Shown here: piece by piece, positions 1 to 8,121 of the stretch
Layout: every line of letters starts with the position of its first letter
Position numbering within the stretch: the first letter of the stretch is position 1
Source: Pseudomonadota bacterium
Lineage (GTDB): Bacteria > Pseudomonadota > Gammaproteobacteria > Xanthomonadales > Xanthomonadaceae
Assembly (NCBI GenBank): GCA_023430045.1
Contig: JAEZCF010000068.1
Span: 1 to 24,461, forward strand
DNA: 24,461 nucleotides
Direction: 5' to 3'
Notes under the pieces: model-generated
Told to the model about the DNA's origin: nothing
The model's database searches: none
What the model saw: only the letters and a program-made list of their open reading frames with translations
Translations under genes and position numbers: made by a program

Positions 1-13
1 TATTATCAGGAGC

Positions 14-34
14 GTGACGACCAACGGTCGTCAC
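14..34. repeat. Perfect 9-bp-stem hairpin, REP-like, downstream of the DUF808 gene
   Basis: GTGACGACC (14-22) and GGTCGTCAC (26-34) form a perfect 9-bp stem with a 3-nt loop. It lies 25 bp past the stop of the leftward DUF808 gene, so it could end that transcript, but no U-tract follows in that direction. The central GACC-loop-GGTC resembles the stems of GTAG-type REP hairpins, yet no GTAG head is present. Confidence 0.5.
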
Positions 35-59
35 CCACCGTCACCACAGTCCCCTCCGC

Positions 60-1001
60 TCAATGCGCCGGTTTGCCGCGCAGCTTCTGCACCAGGCTGA
101 CCGCACCCAGCACCAGCGCGCCGATCACCATGCCGACGAGCACATTCGCCAGCGCATTGACCAGCCACGCCCACTGTCCGTCGCCACCATGTTCCAGCAC
201 CCAGTGGTGCAGCGCCGGCACGTTGTGCACCAGGATGCCGCCCCCCACCAGGAACATCGCCGCCGTCCCCGCCACCGACAGGAACTTCATCAACCACGGA
301 GCGCCCGCCAGCAGCAGCCTGCCGAATGCGGCGCGTGCGCCACCCAGGCGCGCGAGATACAGGCCAGCGTCATCCAGCTTCACGATACCGGCCACCAGTC
401 CGTAGACGAACGCGGTCATCGCCAGTGCGACCACTGCCAGGGTCGTCAGTTGTTCGACGAACCCGGACGCGGCACCGACCACAACCCCCAGGGTGAGCAC
501 GATGATCTCCGCGGACAGGATGAAATCGGTACGGATGGCGCCTTTGATCTTGTCCTTCTCCCACGCCACCATGTCCACCGTGCCATCGGCCAGCGCCTGG
601 CGGCGCTCGGCCTGCTTCTGCTGGTCCTCTCCGGCCGGATGCAGGAAATGATGCGCCAGTTTTTCCACGCCTTCGTAGCAGAGAAAGCCGCCACCCAGCA
701 TCATCAACGGCACGATCAGCGGCACGTTGTATCCACGCGAACGCAGCCAGGCTTCCAGCGCACTGATGGCCAGCGCCGCCGGCACCAGGATCGCCTTGTT
801 GACCAGCGAACCTTTCGCCACCGCCCACACCACCGGCAGTTCGCGATTGGCGCTGACCCCGGTGACCTGCTGCGCATTGAGTGCCAGGTCATCACCCAGC
901 ACGCCCGCAGTCTTTTTCGCCGCCACCTTGGTCAGGACAGCGACATCGTCCAGTAGTGCGGCAATGTCATCGAGCAGGGTGAACAGGCTGGCACCGGCCA
1001 T
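60..1001 (-). CDS. DUF808 family (YedI-like) inner-membrane protein
   Basis: This is a 313-aa protein of the DUF808/YedI family, integral membrane proteins of unknown biochemical role found widely in proteobacteria. The N-terminus carries the family opening (MAGASLFTLLDDIAALLDD) and an AAKKTAGVLGDDLA block. Several hydrophobic helices follow: a glycine-rich segment around residues 95-110 (PLMMLGGGFLCYEGVEK), two around 160-215 and two near the C-terminus (about 240-260 and 280-300). Length matches the family. The start is the ATG that opens the conserved N-terminal block; only a weak purine stretch precedes it. The gene is divergent from the ABC1 kinase-like gene. The family assignment is firm, but the function is unknown. 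Confidence 0.9.
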   Translation of the reverse strand: MAGASLFTLLDDIAALLDDVAVLTKVAAKKTAGVLGDDLALNAQQVTGVSANRELPVVWAVAKGSLVNKAILVPAALAISALEAWLRSRGYNVPLIVPLMMLGGGFLCYEGVEKLAHHFLHPAGEDQQKQAERRQALADGTVDMVAWEKDKIKGAIRTDFILSAEIIVLTLGVVVGAASGFVEQLTTLAVVALAMTAFVYGLVAGIVKLDDAGLYLARLGGARAAFGRLLLAGAPWLMKFLSVAGTAAMFLVGGGILVHNVPALHHWVLEHGGDGQWAWLVNALANVLVGMVIGALVLGAVSLVQKLRGKPAH

Positions 1002-1137
1002 CGGGTTTCCATGGAAAAGGGCAACGGAGCTGGATTCTGACTGATCCGGCGTGAATCGCGGAAGACGCCCGTGGATTCACCCATCCACCACCTTCCCACC
1101 GCCACACTGGGCCTCCTGTCTTCCTGCGGAGTCCTGC

Positions 1138-2826
1138 TTGAACAATCCGCCCGACGCGTCCGCCACCCCGCCGCTGGTCACCGGGATGAACCGCCGCAGC
1201 CAGATCCTGAGGTTGCTGCTGCGCTATCGTCATTCCGGCGTGTTCTCGGGCATGAACCTGGACACCTGGAGCGCGCACGACGTGCCGCCGGATGGCAACC
1301 CGGACCAGTTCGTCACCGATCTGGAAGCGCTGGGCCCCACCTTCGTCAAGCTCGGGCAGATGCTGTCCACGCGTCCGGACATGGTGCCGCCGGAGTTCGC
1401 CACCGCACTGGAGCGCATGCAGGAGAAGGTCGCGCCGCTGCCGGTGGACCGTATCCATCGCATCATCGAAACCGAACTGGGCGCCTCGGTAGGCACGCTG
1501 TTCGCCAGCTTCGATCCGCAACCGCTGGGCTGCGCGTCGATCGCGCAGGTGCACCGCGCCACCCTGCGCGATGGGCGCGAAGTGGCGGTCAAGGTACAGA
1601 AGCCGGAGGTCGCCGCGCAGCTGCGATCAGACCTGGAAGCACTTCGCAGCTTCGCACTGGCCGCTGATCACCTGACCCAGATCGGCCGGCGGGTACGCCT
1701 GCGTGATTGGCTCAACGAATTTTCCAAGACCCTGATGCAGGAGCTGGACTACCAGGCTGAAGCCGAGAACCTGGAACGCTTCGGCCAGCACCTGCGTCCA
1801 TTCAAGCCTCTGTGGGTGCCTCAGCCGATCTGGGATTACTGCAGCAACCGCGTGCTGACCATGGAGCTGGCAAACGGCGTGCGCGTGGATGCCATTCCCC
1901 CCGTGCGTCGCACCGAACAGTCCATGGACCCGCTGGCAGCGGCGCTGATCCGCGGTTACCTGGACCAGATCTTCGTGCATGGCGAGATCCATGCCGATCC
2001 GCATCCGGGCAATCTGCGCGTCACCGATAACGGGCGTCTGGCCATCTTCGACCTGGGCATGGTGGCGCACATGCCGCCGCGCCTGCGCGAGCGCCTGCTG
2101 AAGATCCTGTTCGCTGCAGTGGACGGGCGCGGCGAGGAGGTCGCCGACGAGATCATCGCCATCAGCACGCGGCTGGAGTCCTACGACGAGGAGCGCTACC
2201 TGCGCGAGACCGGGCAGATGATCGCTCGCTACGCGGCAAGCAACCATTATTCCGAGGGCCGCGTGGTGCTGGACATGGTGCGCATCGCCACCGCGTGCGG
2301 GCTGCGCACGCCTCCGGAACTGAGCCTGATCGGCAAGGCCCTGCTCAACCTGGAAACCGTCTGCCGGCTGCTCTCGCCCACCCTGGACACCCGCCGCATC
2401 ATCGAGCGCCAGCTGCAGCACGTCATGAAGGCGCGGCTGAAGAAATCACTGTCGATGGCCAACCTGGCCAGCGAGGCGATGGAGGTCCAGGAACTGGTCC
2501 GTGTGGGGCCGCGCAAGATCACCGACATCCTCGCGCTGCTGGCCGAGAACCGGCTGCAGATGAAGGTGACCGGGCTGGAGGAATCCCGCCTGATGGAGAA
2601 CCTGCAGAAGATCGCCAACCGGGTGTCGGCCGGCATCGTGACTGCGGCATTGATCCTCGCTTCGGCGCTCATGATGAAGATCGACACCGGTGTGCATCTG
2701 TTCGGCTATCCGGCCATCGCCATGCTGCTGATGCTGATCGGCGTCTTCCTGGGACTGGGCATCATCCTCAGCGCCTTGCTCTTCGATCGCCGCGCGCGCG
2801 CGCGCGAGGAACGCGGTCACCGCTGA
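1138..2826 (+). CDS. ABC1/AarF/UbiB-family atypical kinase-like protein
   Basis: This 562-aa protein belongs to the ABC1/ADCK/UbiB family, atypical kinase-fold proteins that mostly support ubiquinone synthesis or lipid handling at membranes. Visible are the family KxGQ motif (KLGQ, residues 71-74), the Ala-rich-loop equivalent (CASIAQVH, 132-139), the nucleotide-site lysine (VAVKVQKP, K152), the catalytic-loop motif HADPHPGN (285-292) and the metal-binding FDLG (304-307). Two hydrophobic helices at about 500-550 close the protein, as in UbiB. I chose the TTG at 1138 because GCGGAG lies 7 nt upstream. An ATG at 1186 and a GTG at 1051 are alternatives in the same frame. It may be UbiB itself or a paralogue: no ubiE or ubiJ lies beside it. 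A short (CG)n run sits near the 3' end. Confidence 0.87.
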   Translation: MNNPPDASATPPLVTGMNRRSQILRLLLRYRHSGVFSGMNLDTWSAHDVPPDGNPDQFVTDLEALGPTFVKLGQMLSTRPDMVPPEFATALERMQEKVAPLPVDRIHRIIETELGASVGTLFASFDPQPLGCASIAQVHRATLRDGREVAVKVQKPEVAAQLRSDLEALRSFALAADHLTQIGRRVRLRDWLNEFSKTLMQELDYQAEAENLERFGQHLRPFKPLWVPQPIWDYCSNRVLTMELANGVRVDAIPPVRRTEQSMDPLAAALIRGYLDQIFVHGEIHADPHPGNLRVTDNGRLAIFDLGMVAHMPPRLRERLLKILFAAVDGRGEEVADEIIAISTRLESYDEERYLRETGQMIARYAASNHYSEGRVVLDMVRIATACGLRTPPELSLIGKALLNLETVCRLLSPTLDTRRIIERQLQHVMKARLKKSLSMANLASEAMEVQELVRVGPRKITDILALLAENRLQMKVTGLEESRLMENLQKIANRVSAGIVTAALILASALMMKIDTGVHLFGYPAIAMLLMLIGVFLGLGIILSALLFDRRARAREERGHR

Positions 2827-2828
2827 AG

Positions 2829-3077
2829 CCCGCTGCCCGCCAAGGCAAACCGGGCCGATCCGTCGGCGTGGGAATGCGCTGACACGCGTAGTTTTCACAG
2901 AAATATCACAAAGCTGACAACAACGGGTTCGTTGTCGCTTCTGGCAAACATTTCAGTCAGGTTCGTGCAGGCATGATCCGGTCATCGGCCTGTCATCCTC
3001 GTGTGGTTGGCGGTCCGGTCGACTGGACACGCGTCGGTACGACGTCCAGCACCACCTTCCTGACTGCCGGCCTGCCC
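2829..3077. promoter_or_regulatory. opgB upstream region with AT-richer patch and hairpin
   Basis: This 249-bp gap lies between the ABC1 gene and the chosen opgB start. A locally AT-richer stretch (about 2890-2955) holds an 11-bp-spaced direct repeat of TCACA (2895-2899, 2906-2910). It is followed by an inverted repeat GACAAC/GTTGTC (2916-2921 and 2931-2936, 9-nt loop). The patch is the likely promoter region. I could not assign convincing -35 and -10 boxes or a named operator. From 2973 the opgB frame is open, but the encoded residues are not conserved-looking. Confidence 0.35.
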
Positions 3078-5183
3078 ATGCTCTGGATTCTGCTGCTTAC
3101 CCTTTTCGCCCTTGCCTGGCTGCTGCTTGTGTCCAGCAAATGGCTGTGGTGGAAGGCTGGACTGCTCTCGCTGCTTCTGGTCGCACTGAGCAGCTGGTGG
3201 GCGATAGACCAGTTGTCGGGAGATGGCCTGAACGCCGCGACCCTGTACCACCTCGGCGCGGACATGGAAGGCGCCGGTGTCTCCGACTTCAAGCGGGTCA
3301 TTGCCGGCTTCCTCGTCCTGCTGCTGGTCTCCCTGTCGCCACTGCTGCTGGCGCGCATCAAGCGCTGGCGCCGCGATGGCCACGGCGCGTGGTGGTTCAC
3401 CGGATTTGCCAGCCTGTGGCTGGTCGCGGTCCTGGTCAGCCCGCTGTTCGCCGACGGACAGCGCCTGTATTACCAGCTGCGTCCGGTGGATTTCGCGCAG
3501 ATAACCCCGGAATACCAGGTGCCCACCCAGCCCCTGCAGCGCCCGCGCAACATCGTCTGGATCTACGGCGAAAGCCTGGAACGCACCTACCTGGACGAAT
3601 CGGTGTTTCCCGGCCTGATGCCCAACCTGAACCGCTTGGCGGCGCAGTCGCTGGACGTGCGGGGCCTGGATTCGCCGGAAGGCAGCGGCTGGACCATCGC
3701 CGGTCTTGTCGCTTCGATGTGCGGTGTACCGCTGACCACCGCGCAGGGCGATGAGAACAGCATGGGCCGCATGGGCGCGTTCCTGCCCAAGGCCGTGTGC
3801 CTGGGCGATTACCTGAAGCAGCAGGGCTATACCAATCATTACCTGGGCGGTGCCAACGGCCAGTTCGCCGGCAAGGGCCAGTTCCTGGCCACGCATGGCT
3901 TCGATGAAGTGCAGGACCTGGACTGGTTCAAGCAGCAGAAGAAGATCGGCCGCATCCATTATTCGGCATGGGGCGTGCATGACGATGTCCTGCTCGACAC
4001 CGCGTACCGTCGTTTCGAACAGCTGTCGCGTGCCGGCGAACCGTTCATGCTGACCACACTGACGATGGACACCCATCACCCGGCCGGCCACCTGCCGGTG
4101 GCCTGCAAGAACGAACGTTACGAAAGCCCGCACGGCAACATCGGCCTGCTCAACGCGCTCAAGTGCACCGACCGCCTGATCGCACAGCTGGTCGCGCGCA
4201 TCCAGGCCAGCCCGCACGGCAAGGACACGCTGATCGTGGTGTCGTCCGACCACCTGGCCATGCCCAACGACCTCAGTCACGTGCTGGCACGTCAGGACCG
4301 CGAGAACCTGCTGCTGTTCACCGGCAAGGGCATCGAACCGCGGCAGCTGAAGGTGGACGACGCCACGACGCTGGACAGCGGTGCCACCCTGCTCAGCCTG
4401 CTGGATCCCGCCATCCAGCGCATCGGCTTCGGCCGTTCGCTGCTGGATCCGCAGCGTCCGGCAAGCGCCAGCGTCGCCGTGCGCCGCGACAACGGCCGCG
4501 ACTATCCTAAGTACCTGGCCTTCGCGCGTTCGCTGTGGCTGGGCGAACCGACGCGCGCTCTGCGTATCGATGACGACAACCAGGTGGTGGTGGGCGTGCA
4601 GCACGTCCAGCCGCCGGTGCTGCTGGAGTACGACAAGGACTGGGCGCTGAAAACCGTCTATCTGGAAAACACCTCGCGCCAGTTCGACGAAGCCGACAAG
4701 GACAGCACGCTTGCCTATGTGGACCGCTGCACGGCCTTCGAAGACGGTTCGGCTGACGGCGACTGGTGCGCACTGCTGGTCAACCGCGAGAATGGCATCA
4801 AGCTGTACCGCGACGACGACCTGCGCACCGGTATCGAAGTGGATGCGGCACTGGATGCTTTCGACGGCCCGCGTCCCAGCGTGCGCCAGGCGCACATGAT
4901 CACCGAAAAGGGCCGTCGTACCCGCGCCGGCCAGTACATGCTGGAGCTGGTGGCCAGTACCCAGCCGCAGCGCGGTTTCTGGATCGAAGCGGTGTCCTCG
5001 CAGCGGCAGGTTGTATTGGCCCAGCAGTGGGTGCAGCCCGATGCCAGCGGCCGCATCAACCTCAGCTTCGGCCTGGACCATGAAGTGGACGACCTGGAAA
5101 TCCGCGCCTGGCTGAACCACGCCGAGAAACTGGCCGTGGACACTTTCGCGCTGGTGCCCTCACGGCGCGGCCCACGAAGCTAG
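3078..5183 (+). CDS. opgB: Phosphoglycerol transferase I (periplasmic glucan decoration), LTA-synthase/sulfatase fold
   Basis: OpgB/MdoB transfers phosphoglycerol from phosphatidylglycerol to osmoregulated periplasmic glucans. The protein is 701 aa. It starts with about four hydrophobic helices in the first 130 residues, then a periplasmic sulfatase-fold domain. That domain has IYGESLERTY (162-171; E165 is the expected metal ligand), T206 in GWTIAG (the expected nucleophile), DTHHP (331-335) and SSDHLAM (389-395). The C-terminal half keeps VDRC and DWC segments that I recall from E. coli OpgB, which supports OpgB over a generic LtaS-like enzyme. The ATG at 3078 directly precedes the first membrane helix; the in-frame ATG at 2973 would add 35 polar residues. 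It converges on the mechanosensitive channel gene. Confidence 0.9.
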   Translation: MLWILLLTLFALAWLLLVSSKWLWWKAGLLSLLLVALSSWWAIDQLSGDGLNAATLYHLGADMEGAGVSDFKRVIAGFLVLLLVSLSPLLLARIKRWRRDGHGAWWFTGFASLWLVAVLVSPLFADGQRLYYQLRPVDFAQITPEYQVPTQPLQRPRNIVWIYGESLERTYLDESVFPGLMPNLNRLAAQSLDVRGLDSPEGSGWTIAGLVASMCGVPLTTAQGDENSMGRMGAFLPKAVCLGDYLKQQGYTNHYLGGANGQFAGKGQFLATHGFDEVQDLDWFKQQKKIGRIHYSAWGVHDDVLLDTAYRRFEQLSRAGEPFMLTTLTMDTHHPAGHLPVACKNERYESPHGNIGLLNALKCTDRLIAQLVARIQASPHGKDTLIVVSSDHLAMPNDLSHVLARQDRENLLLFTGKGIEPRQLKVDDATTLDSGATLLSLLDPAIQRIGFGRSLLDPQRPASASVAVRRDNGRDYPKYLAFARSLWLGEPTRALRIDDDNQVVVGVQHVQPPVLLEYDKDWALKTVYLENTSRQFDEADKDSTLAYVDRCTAFEDGSADGDWCALLVNRENGIKLYRDDDLRTGIEVDAALDAFDGPRPSVRQAHMITEKGRRTRAGQYMLELVASTQPQRGFWIEAVSSQRQVVLAQQWVQPDASGRINLSFGLDHEVDDLEIRAWLNHAEKLAVDTFALVPSRRGPRS

Positions 5184-5230
5184 CTCCCGGACGCCGAGGC
5201 CGGTTGCCCCGAGCCCTTTCTCCACATCAA

Positions 5231-5252
5231 GCCGACCATGGGTCGGCTCTAC
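5231..5252 (-). repeat. GTAG-type REP hairpin (SMAG-like), copy 1
   Basis: Read on the minus strand this starts with GTAG (5252-5249) and contains a 7-bp stem GCCGACC/GGTCGGC with a 3-nt loop. The GTAG head followed by a GC-rich hairpin matches the layout of Stenotrophomonas SMAG repeats (established knowledge). It sits 48 bp after the opgB stop, so it may stabilise or end that transcript. Confidence 0.75.
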
Positions 5253-5291
5253 CGCCCTGATACATCGGAGTCGCATCGGCGGTGCTGCGAA

Positions 5292-5313
5292 ACCGACCAT
5301 GGGTCGGCTCTAC
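5292..5313 (-). repeat. GTAG-type REP hairpin (SMAG-like), copy 2
   Basis: This is a second copy in the same orientation, 61 bp from the first. The core CGACCATGGGTCGGCTCTAC is identical to copy 1, and its GTAG head is at 5313-5310 on the minus strand. The stem is CCGACC/GGTCGG with loop ATG. The two form a tandem (direct) REP pair. Confidence 0.75.
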
Positions 5314-5340
5314 CACCGGACGCGTCAGGATTCCATCGAA

Positions 5341-5448
5341 GGTGGGGCGGGGCAGGTTGGCGGGACCGTTTGAGGCCCTGGACGGGCCGAAGCGAGTCCC
5401 ACACGGACGTGCTTGCGGGCGTGTCCCGCCGGCCTGCCCCGCCCCACC
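5341..5448. repeat. 26-bp-arm inverted repeat around a 56-nt structured loop
   Basis: The left arm 5341-5366 and right arm 5423-5448 are reverse complements except for two adjacent positions (TT in the left arm where CC would match). Both arms are very GC-rich (GGTGGGGCGGGGCAGG at the outer end). The 56-nt loop holds a smaller hairpin, GGCCC/GGGCC. It lies between the convergent opgB and mechanosensitive channel genes and could fold in either transcript. There is no T-run at the stem base on the plus strand, so it is not a classical terminator. A family-specific repeat or a structured 3' RNA are both possible. Confidence 0.65.
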
Positions 5449-5472
5449 AACCGGAACAATGACTATCCGGCT

Positions 5473-5508
5473 GTTGCCGTTGCTGTTGCTGTTGCTGTTG
5501 CTGTGGCT
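5473..5508. repeat. Hexanucleotide microsatellite (GTTGCT)n
   Basis: Six tandem hexamers are present: GTTGCC, four perfect GTTGCT and a final GTGGCT. The array starts 4 bp past the stop codon of the leftward channel gene, so it lies in that gene's 3' untranslated region. Slippage would change transcript spacing but not the protein. Confidence 0.85.
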
Positions 5509-5512
5509 GCAA

Positions 5513-7945
5513 TCAGCCCCCAGCCTCCCCCGCAGGCGCAGCCACATCCTTCGCCGCATCGCGGATCAGATGGATATCCGTCGGTGCCGACAACGCGATC
5601 CCTTTCGCCGCCAGCGCCTGCAGCATCGTGAAGAACAACTCGCTGCGCGCGCCATACACCTGCCGCGGACTGGGCACGTAAGCAAAACTGTTGATCGCCA
5701 CCTGCCCATTGCTGATCGAATCGATGAACACCGACGGCGCCGGGTCGTCCAGCACCGTCGGATGCGCCGCATAGGCATCCATCAGCACCTGCTTCACCGC
5801 TGCCACATCGGTATTCAACGGTACCGAGAACTGCACCTGGATCCGCCCCTGCGCATTGCCCATCGTCATGTTGCGCACCGTCTTGGTGATCAACTCCGAA
5901 TTCGGCACGATCAACGTCGACTTGTCGCCCACCATGATCTCCGTGGAACGCACGTTGATCCGGCGGATATCACCCTCCTGGTCGCCCAGCTTCACCCAGT
6001 CACCGATCTTCACCGGCCGCTCGGCCAGCAGGATCAAGCCGGACACGAAATTCTGCGTGATCGCCTGCAGGCCGAAACCAATACCTACCGACAGCGCGCT
6101 GACCACCAGAGCAAGCTTCTCGAACCCGATCCCCAGCGCGCCCAGTGCCCACAGCACCGCCAGGATGATGCCCAGGTATCGCGCCACGGTGCTGATCGAA
6201 TTACGCGCACCCAGGTCCAGTTCGGTCTTCGGCAGGTACGTATCCGACAGCCACCGCTGCACCGCCTGCATCACCGCCAGGCCGACCGCCAGCACCACCA
6301 CGGCCAGCACGATGTTTCCGGGTTTCAGCTCGATGCCGCCGATGCTGAAGCCATCGGCCAACGATTCAACGCTGCCCAGCACCGAACCCAGGTTGCCGAA
6401 CGGAGCCGCCAGTCCCAGTAGCGCCAGCACGATCACCGCGATCCGGCACACGGCCGACAGCAGTACGCCCGCCTGCTCCACCTGCGCCGCGCTCAACCCC
6501 GTGGTAAGCACCACAGTGCGCCCGACGCGGCTGTCCGGATGCAGCAACCATGTGCACAGATCATCGGTGAACTTCAGCAGCAGCGTCGTCGCCAGCACCA
6601 CCACGCCGCCCCACACCAGCTGCTGGGTCACGAACCTGGCGAAATTGAGGTAACCCAGCAGGCCCGCGATGATGGCGGCAGCCACCACGATGTTGCCGGC
6701 AACCCGCGCCAGCACGATCCAGCCGCCGCGCTGCGCCGGGCCACGCGCACGCGCATCGGCGGCCTGCGCTTCGGCACGCTCGGCCGCTTCGGCGGTCTGC
6801 CGCCGGTGCAGGCGCGCCAGGGTCACCAGCATGGCCATGATCAGGCCCAGATAGGTCAGTGCGATCACGCCGTCCAGGGCAATCGTGGTGACCTCGCTGG
6901 TACGCGCCGCACGGTCCATCGCCACCAGCATGACACTCACCCACGTCAGCCCTGCCGCGCTCCATGCATACTTGCGCAGGTTGCGCGCAGCCGTGTCGTC
7001 CAGGTCCAGCAGCCGCCACGACGGCCGCTCAGGCACCAGCAGGCAGGCGCTCAGCGCGACGATGAACGCAGCCACGTAAGTGGCCGCCAGGAAATGTTCT
7101 GAAGCCGTCTGCAGCCGCGGTGCGATGCCACCCACGGCCTCCAGCGAGGACACCAGCGCCCAGGCCGCCAGCCCCGGCAACAGCGTGCCGACCGCCAGCA
7201 GCCAGACCGCCAGCCCGGAACGGCGCAGGCGTCCCTGCGGCGCGCGTTCGGAAGCGGCATAACGCCGTCCCAGCGCGCGCAGCCACAGCCGCAGCGGGAA
7301 GAACAGCACCAGCGCAGCGATCACATACATGAGCGGCACGCCCCAGCCTTCGCGCGCAAATGCAGCACGTGCAGCCTCGATGCCCTGCCGCTGCAGCACC
7401 ACTACCCGATGGGTATCGTCCGGCAATGCGGCGGCGACCTGTTTCCACAATGTGGGCGACAACGGCGAAGCCACCTTGCGGCCAAGCTCCTCGTTGAACT
7501 GGTTCAGCCGCATTTTCTCGATATCCGTTGCCAGCTGCGTGGCCTGCACGGCCAGCACGCCGGCGCGCTTGATCGTGCCGTCCACCTCGTCACGCTGACG
7601 GCTCAGTGTGCGGCGCTGTGCCGCCACGGCCGGGCCTTCCGCGCTTCCCTCGGCCACCTCGCCCAGCTGTGCCAGCTGTTCGTTGAGCTGGTCCAGCTGC
7701 GGCTGCAGTGCGCTGGCTGCTGCGTCCGCGTCCTGCCTGGCACCCTTCGCACGCTCGATGAGCGTCCTGAGCGAATCCTGGGTCTCCGCATCATCCAGCG
7801 ACGCGCGTACCGCCTTGGTCGTGCTTTCAGCGCGCTGCAGCAGCGATGCCGGCGAGGGTGCATCGGGTTCCTGGGAGAAAACAGGCGGCGCAAGCAGCAG
7901 CCAGCCCAGCATCAACAGGCCCGCCAGGGACCTGCGCAGGTTCAT
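5513..7945 (-). CDS. MscS-family mechanosensitive channel with DUF3772 periplasmic domain
   Basis: This 810-aa protein is a large MscS-superfamily channel that should release solutes on hypo-osmotic shock. It begins with a Sec signal peptide (MNLRRSLAGLLMLGWLLLAPPVFSQ). A coiled-coil-rich periplasmic domain of DUF3772 type follows (about 30-180, with many QLDQLNEQLAQL-like heptads), then about ten hydrophobic segments. The Gly/Ala-rich pore helix (SALSVGIGFGLQAITQ, about 610-630) and the MscS beta and C-terminal domains follow (ERPVKIGDWVKLGDQEGDI; STLIVPNSELITKTVRN). I took the ATG at 7945 because the signal peptide starts there; the reading frame stays open 47 codons further upstream. It is larger than MscS and near the size class of MscM/YbdG-type relatives, smaller than MscK. 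It converges with opgB. Confidence 0.88.
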   Translation of the reverse strand: MNLRRSLAGLLMLGWLLLAPPVFSQEPDAPSPASLLQRAESTTKAVRASLDDAETQDSLRTLIERAKGARQDADAAASALQPQLDQLNEQLAQLGEVAEGSAEGPAVAAQRRTLSRQRDEVDGTIKRAGVLAVQATQLATDIEKMRLNQFNEELGRKVASPLSPTLWKQVAAALPDDTHRVVVLQRQGIEAARAAFAREGWGVPLMYVIAALVLFFPLRLWLRALGRRYAASERAPQGRLRRSGLAVWLLAVGTLLPGLAAWALVSSLEAVGGIAPRLQTASEHFLAATYVAAFIVALSACLLVPERPSWRLLDLDDTAARNLRKYAWSAAGLTWVSVMLVAMDRAARTSEVTTIALDGVIALTYLGLIMAMLVTLARLHRRQTAEAAERAEAQAADARARGPAQRGGWIVLARVAGNIVVAAAIIAGLLGYLNFARFVTQQLVWGGVVVLATTLLLKFTDDLCTWLLHPDSRVGRTVVLTTGLSAAQVEQAGVLLSAVCRIAVIVLALLGLAAPFGNLGSVLGSVESLADGFSIGGIELKPGNIVLAVVVLAVGLAVMQAVQRWLSDTYLPKTELDLGARNSISTVARYLGIILAVLWALGALGIGFEKLALVVSALSVGIGFGLQAITQNFVSGLILLAERPVKIGDWVKLGDQEGDIRRINVRSTEIMVGDKSTLIVPNSELITKTVRNMTMGNAQGRIQVQFSVPLNTDVAAVKQVLMDAYAAHPTVLDDPAPSVFIDSISNGQVAINSFAYVPSPRQVYGARSELFFTMLQALAAKGIALSAPTDIHLIRDAAKDVAAPAGEAGG

Positions 7946-8121
7946 CGCGCGTGGAAAGAACAAAGCGGAGGCACCGGTAATGCGCGGACCACCGCGCGTG
8001 CGCGGACTATACGACGTCATCCGTGGAAAGCGGATCAAGCACGCAGCATCCCCGGCTTCACTTCGCCATGGCGGCGGGCGCGTCAAGGTGCATCACCATC
8101 TCCCATGCGTCTGATGCCACC

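Noticed and set aside
2786..2806. (CG)n run at the 3' end of the ABC1 gene as a phase-variable tract
   Set aside because: It is short, encodes a plausible Arg/Ala-rich tail and lies past the functional domains, so a switching role is not supported.
2895..2910. TCACA direct repeat upstream of opgB as a CRP/Clp or Pho box
   Set aside because: CRP-type sites need TGTGA-N6-TCACA symmetry and Pho boxes need TGTCA-type repeats; here both copies face the same way and do not fit either.
2982..5120. 712-codon leftward open frame opposite opgB
   Set aside because: Gln/His/Arg-rich composition typical of an antisense shadow in GC-rich DNA, and the plus strand encodes recognisable OpgB.
5227..5559. Ser-Asn/Gln-rich small frames over the microsatellite
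   Set aside because: They are simple translations of the hexamer repeat and the inverted repeat, with no ribosome site or conserved domain.
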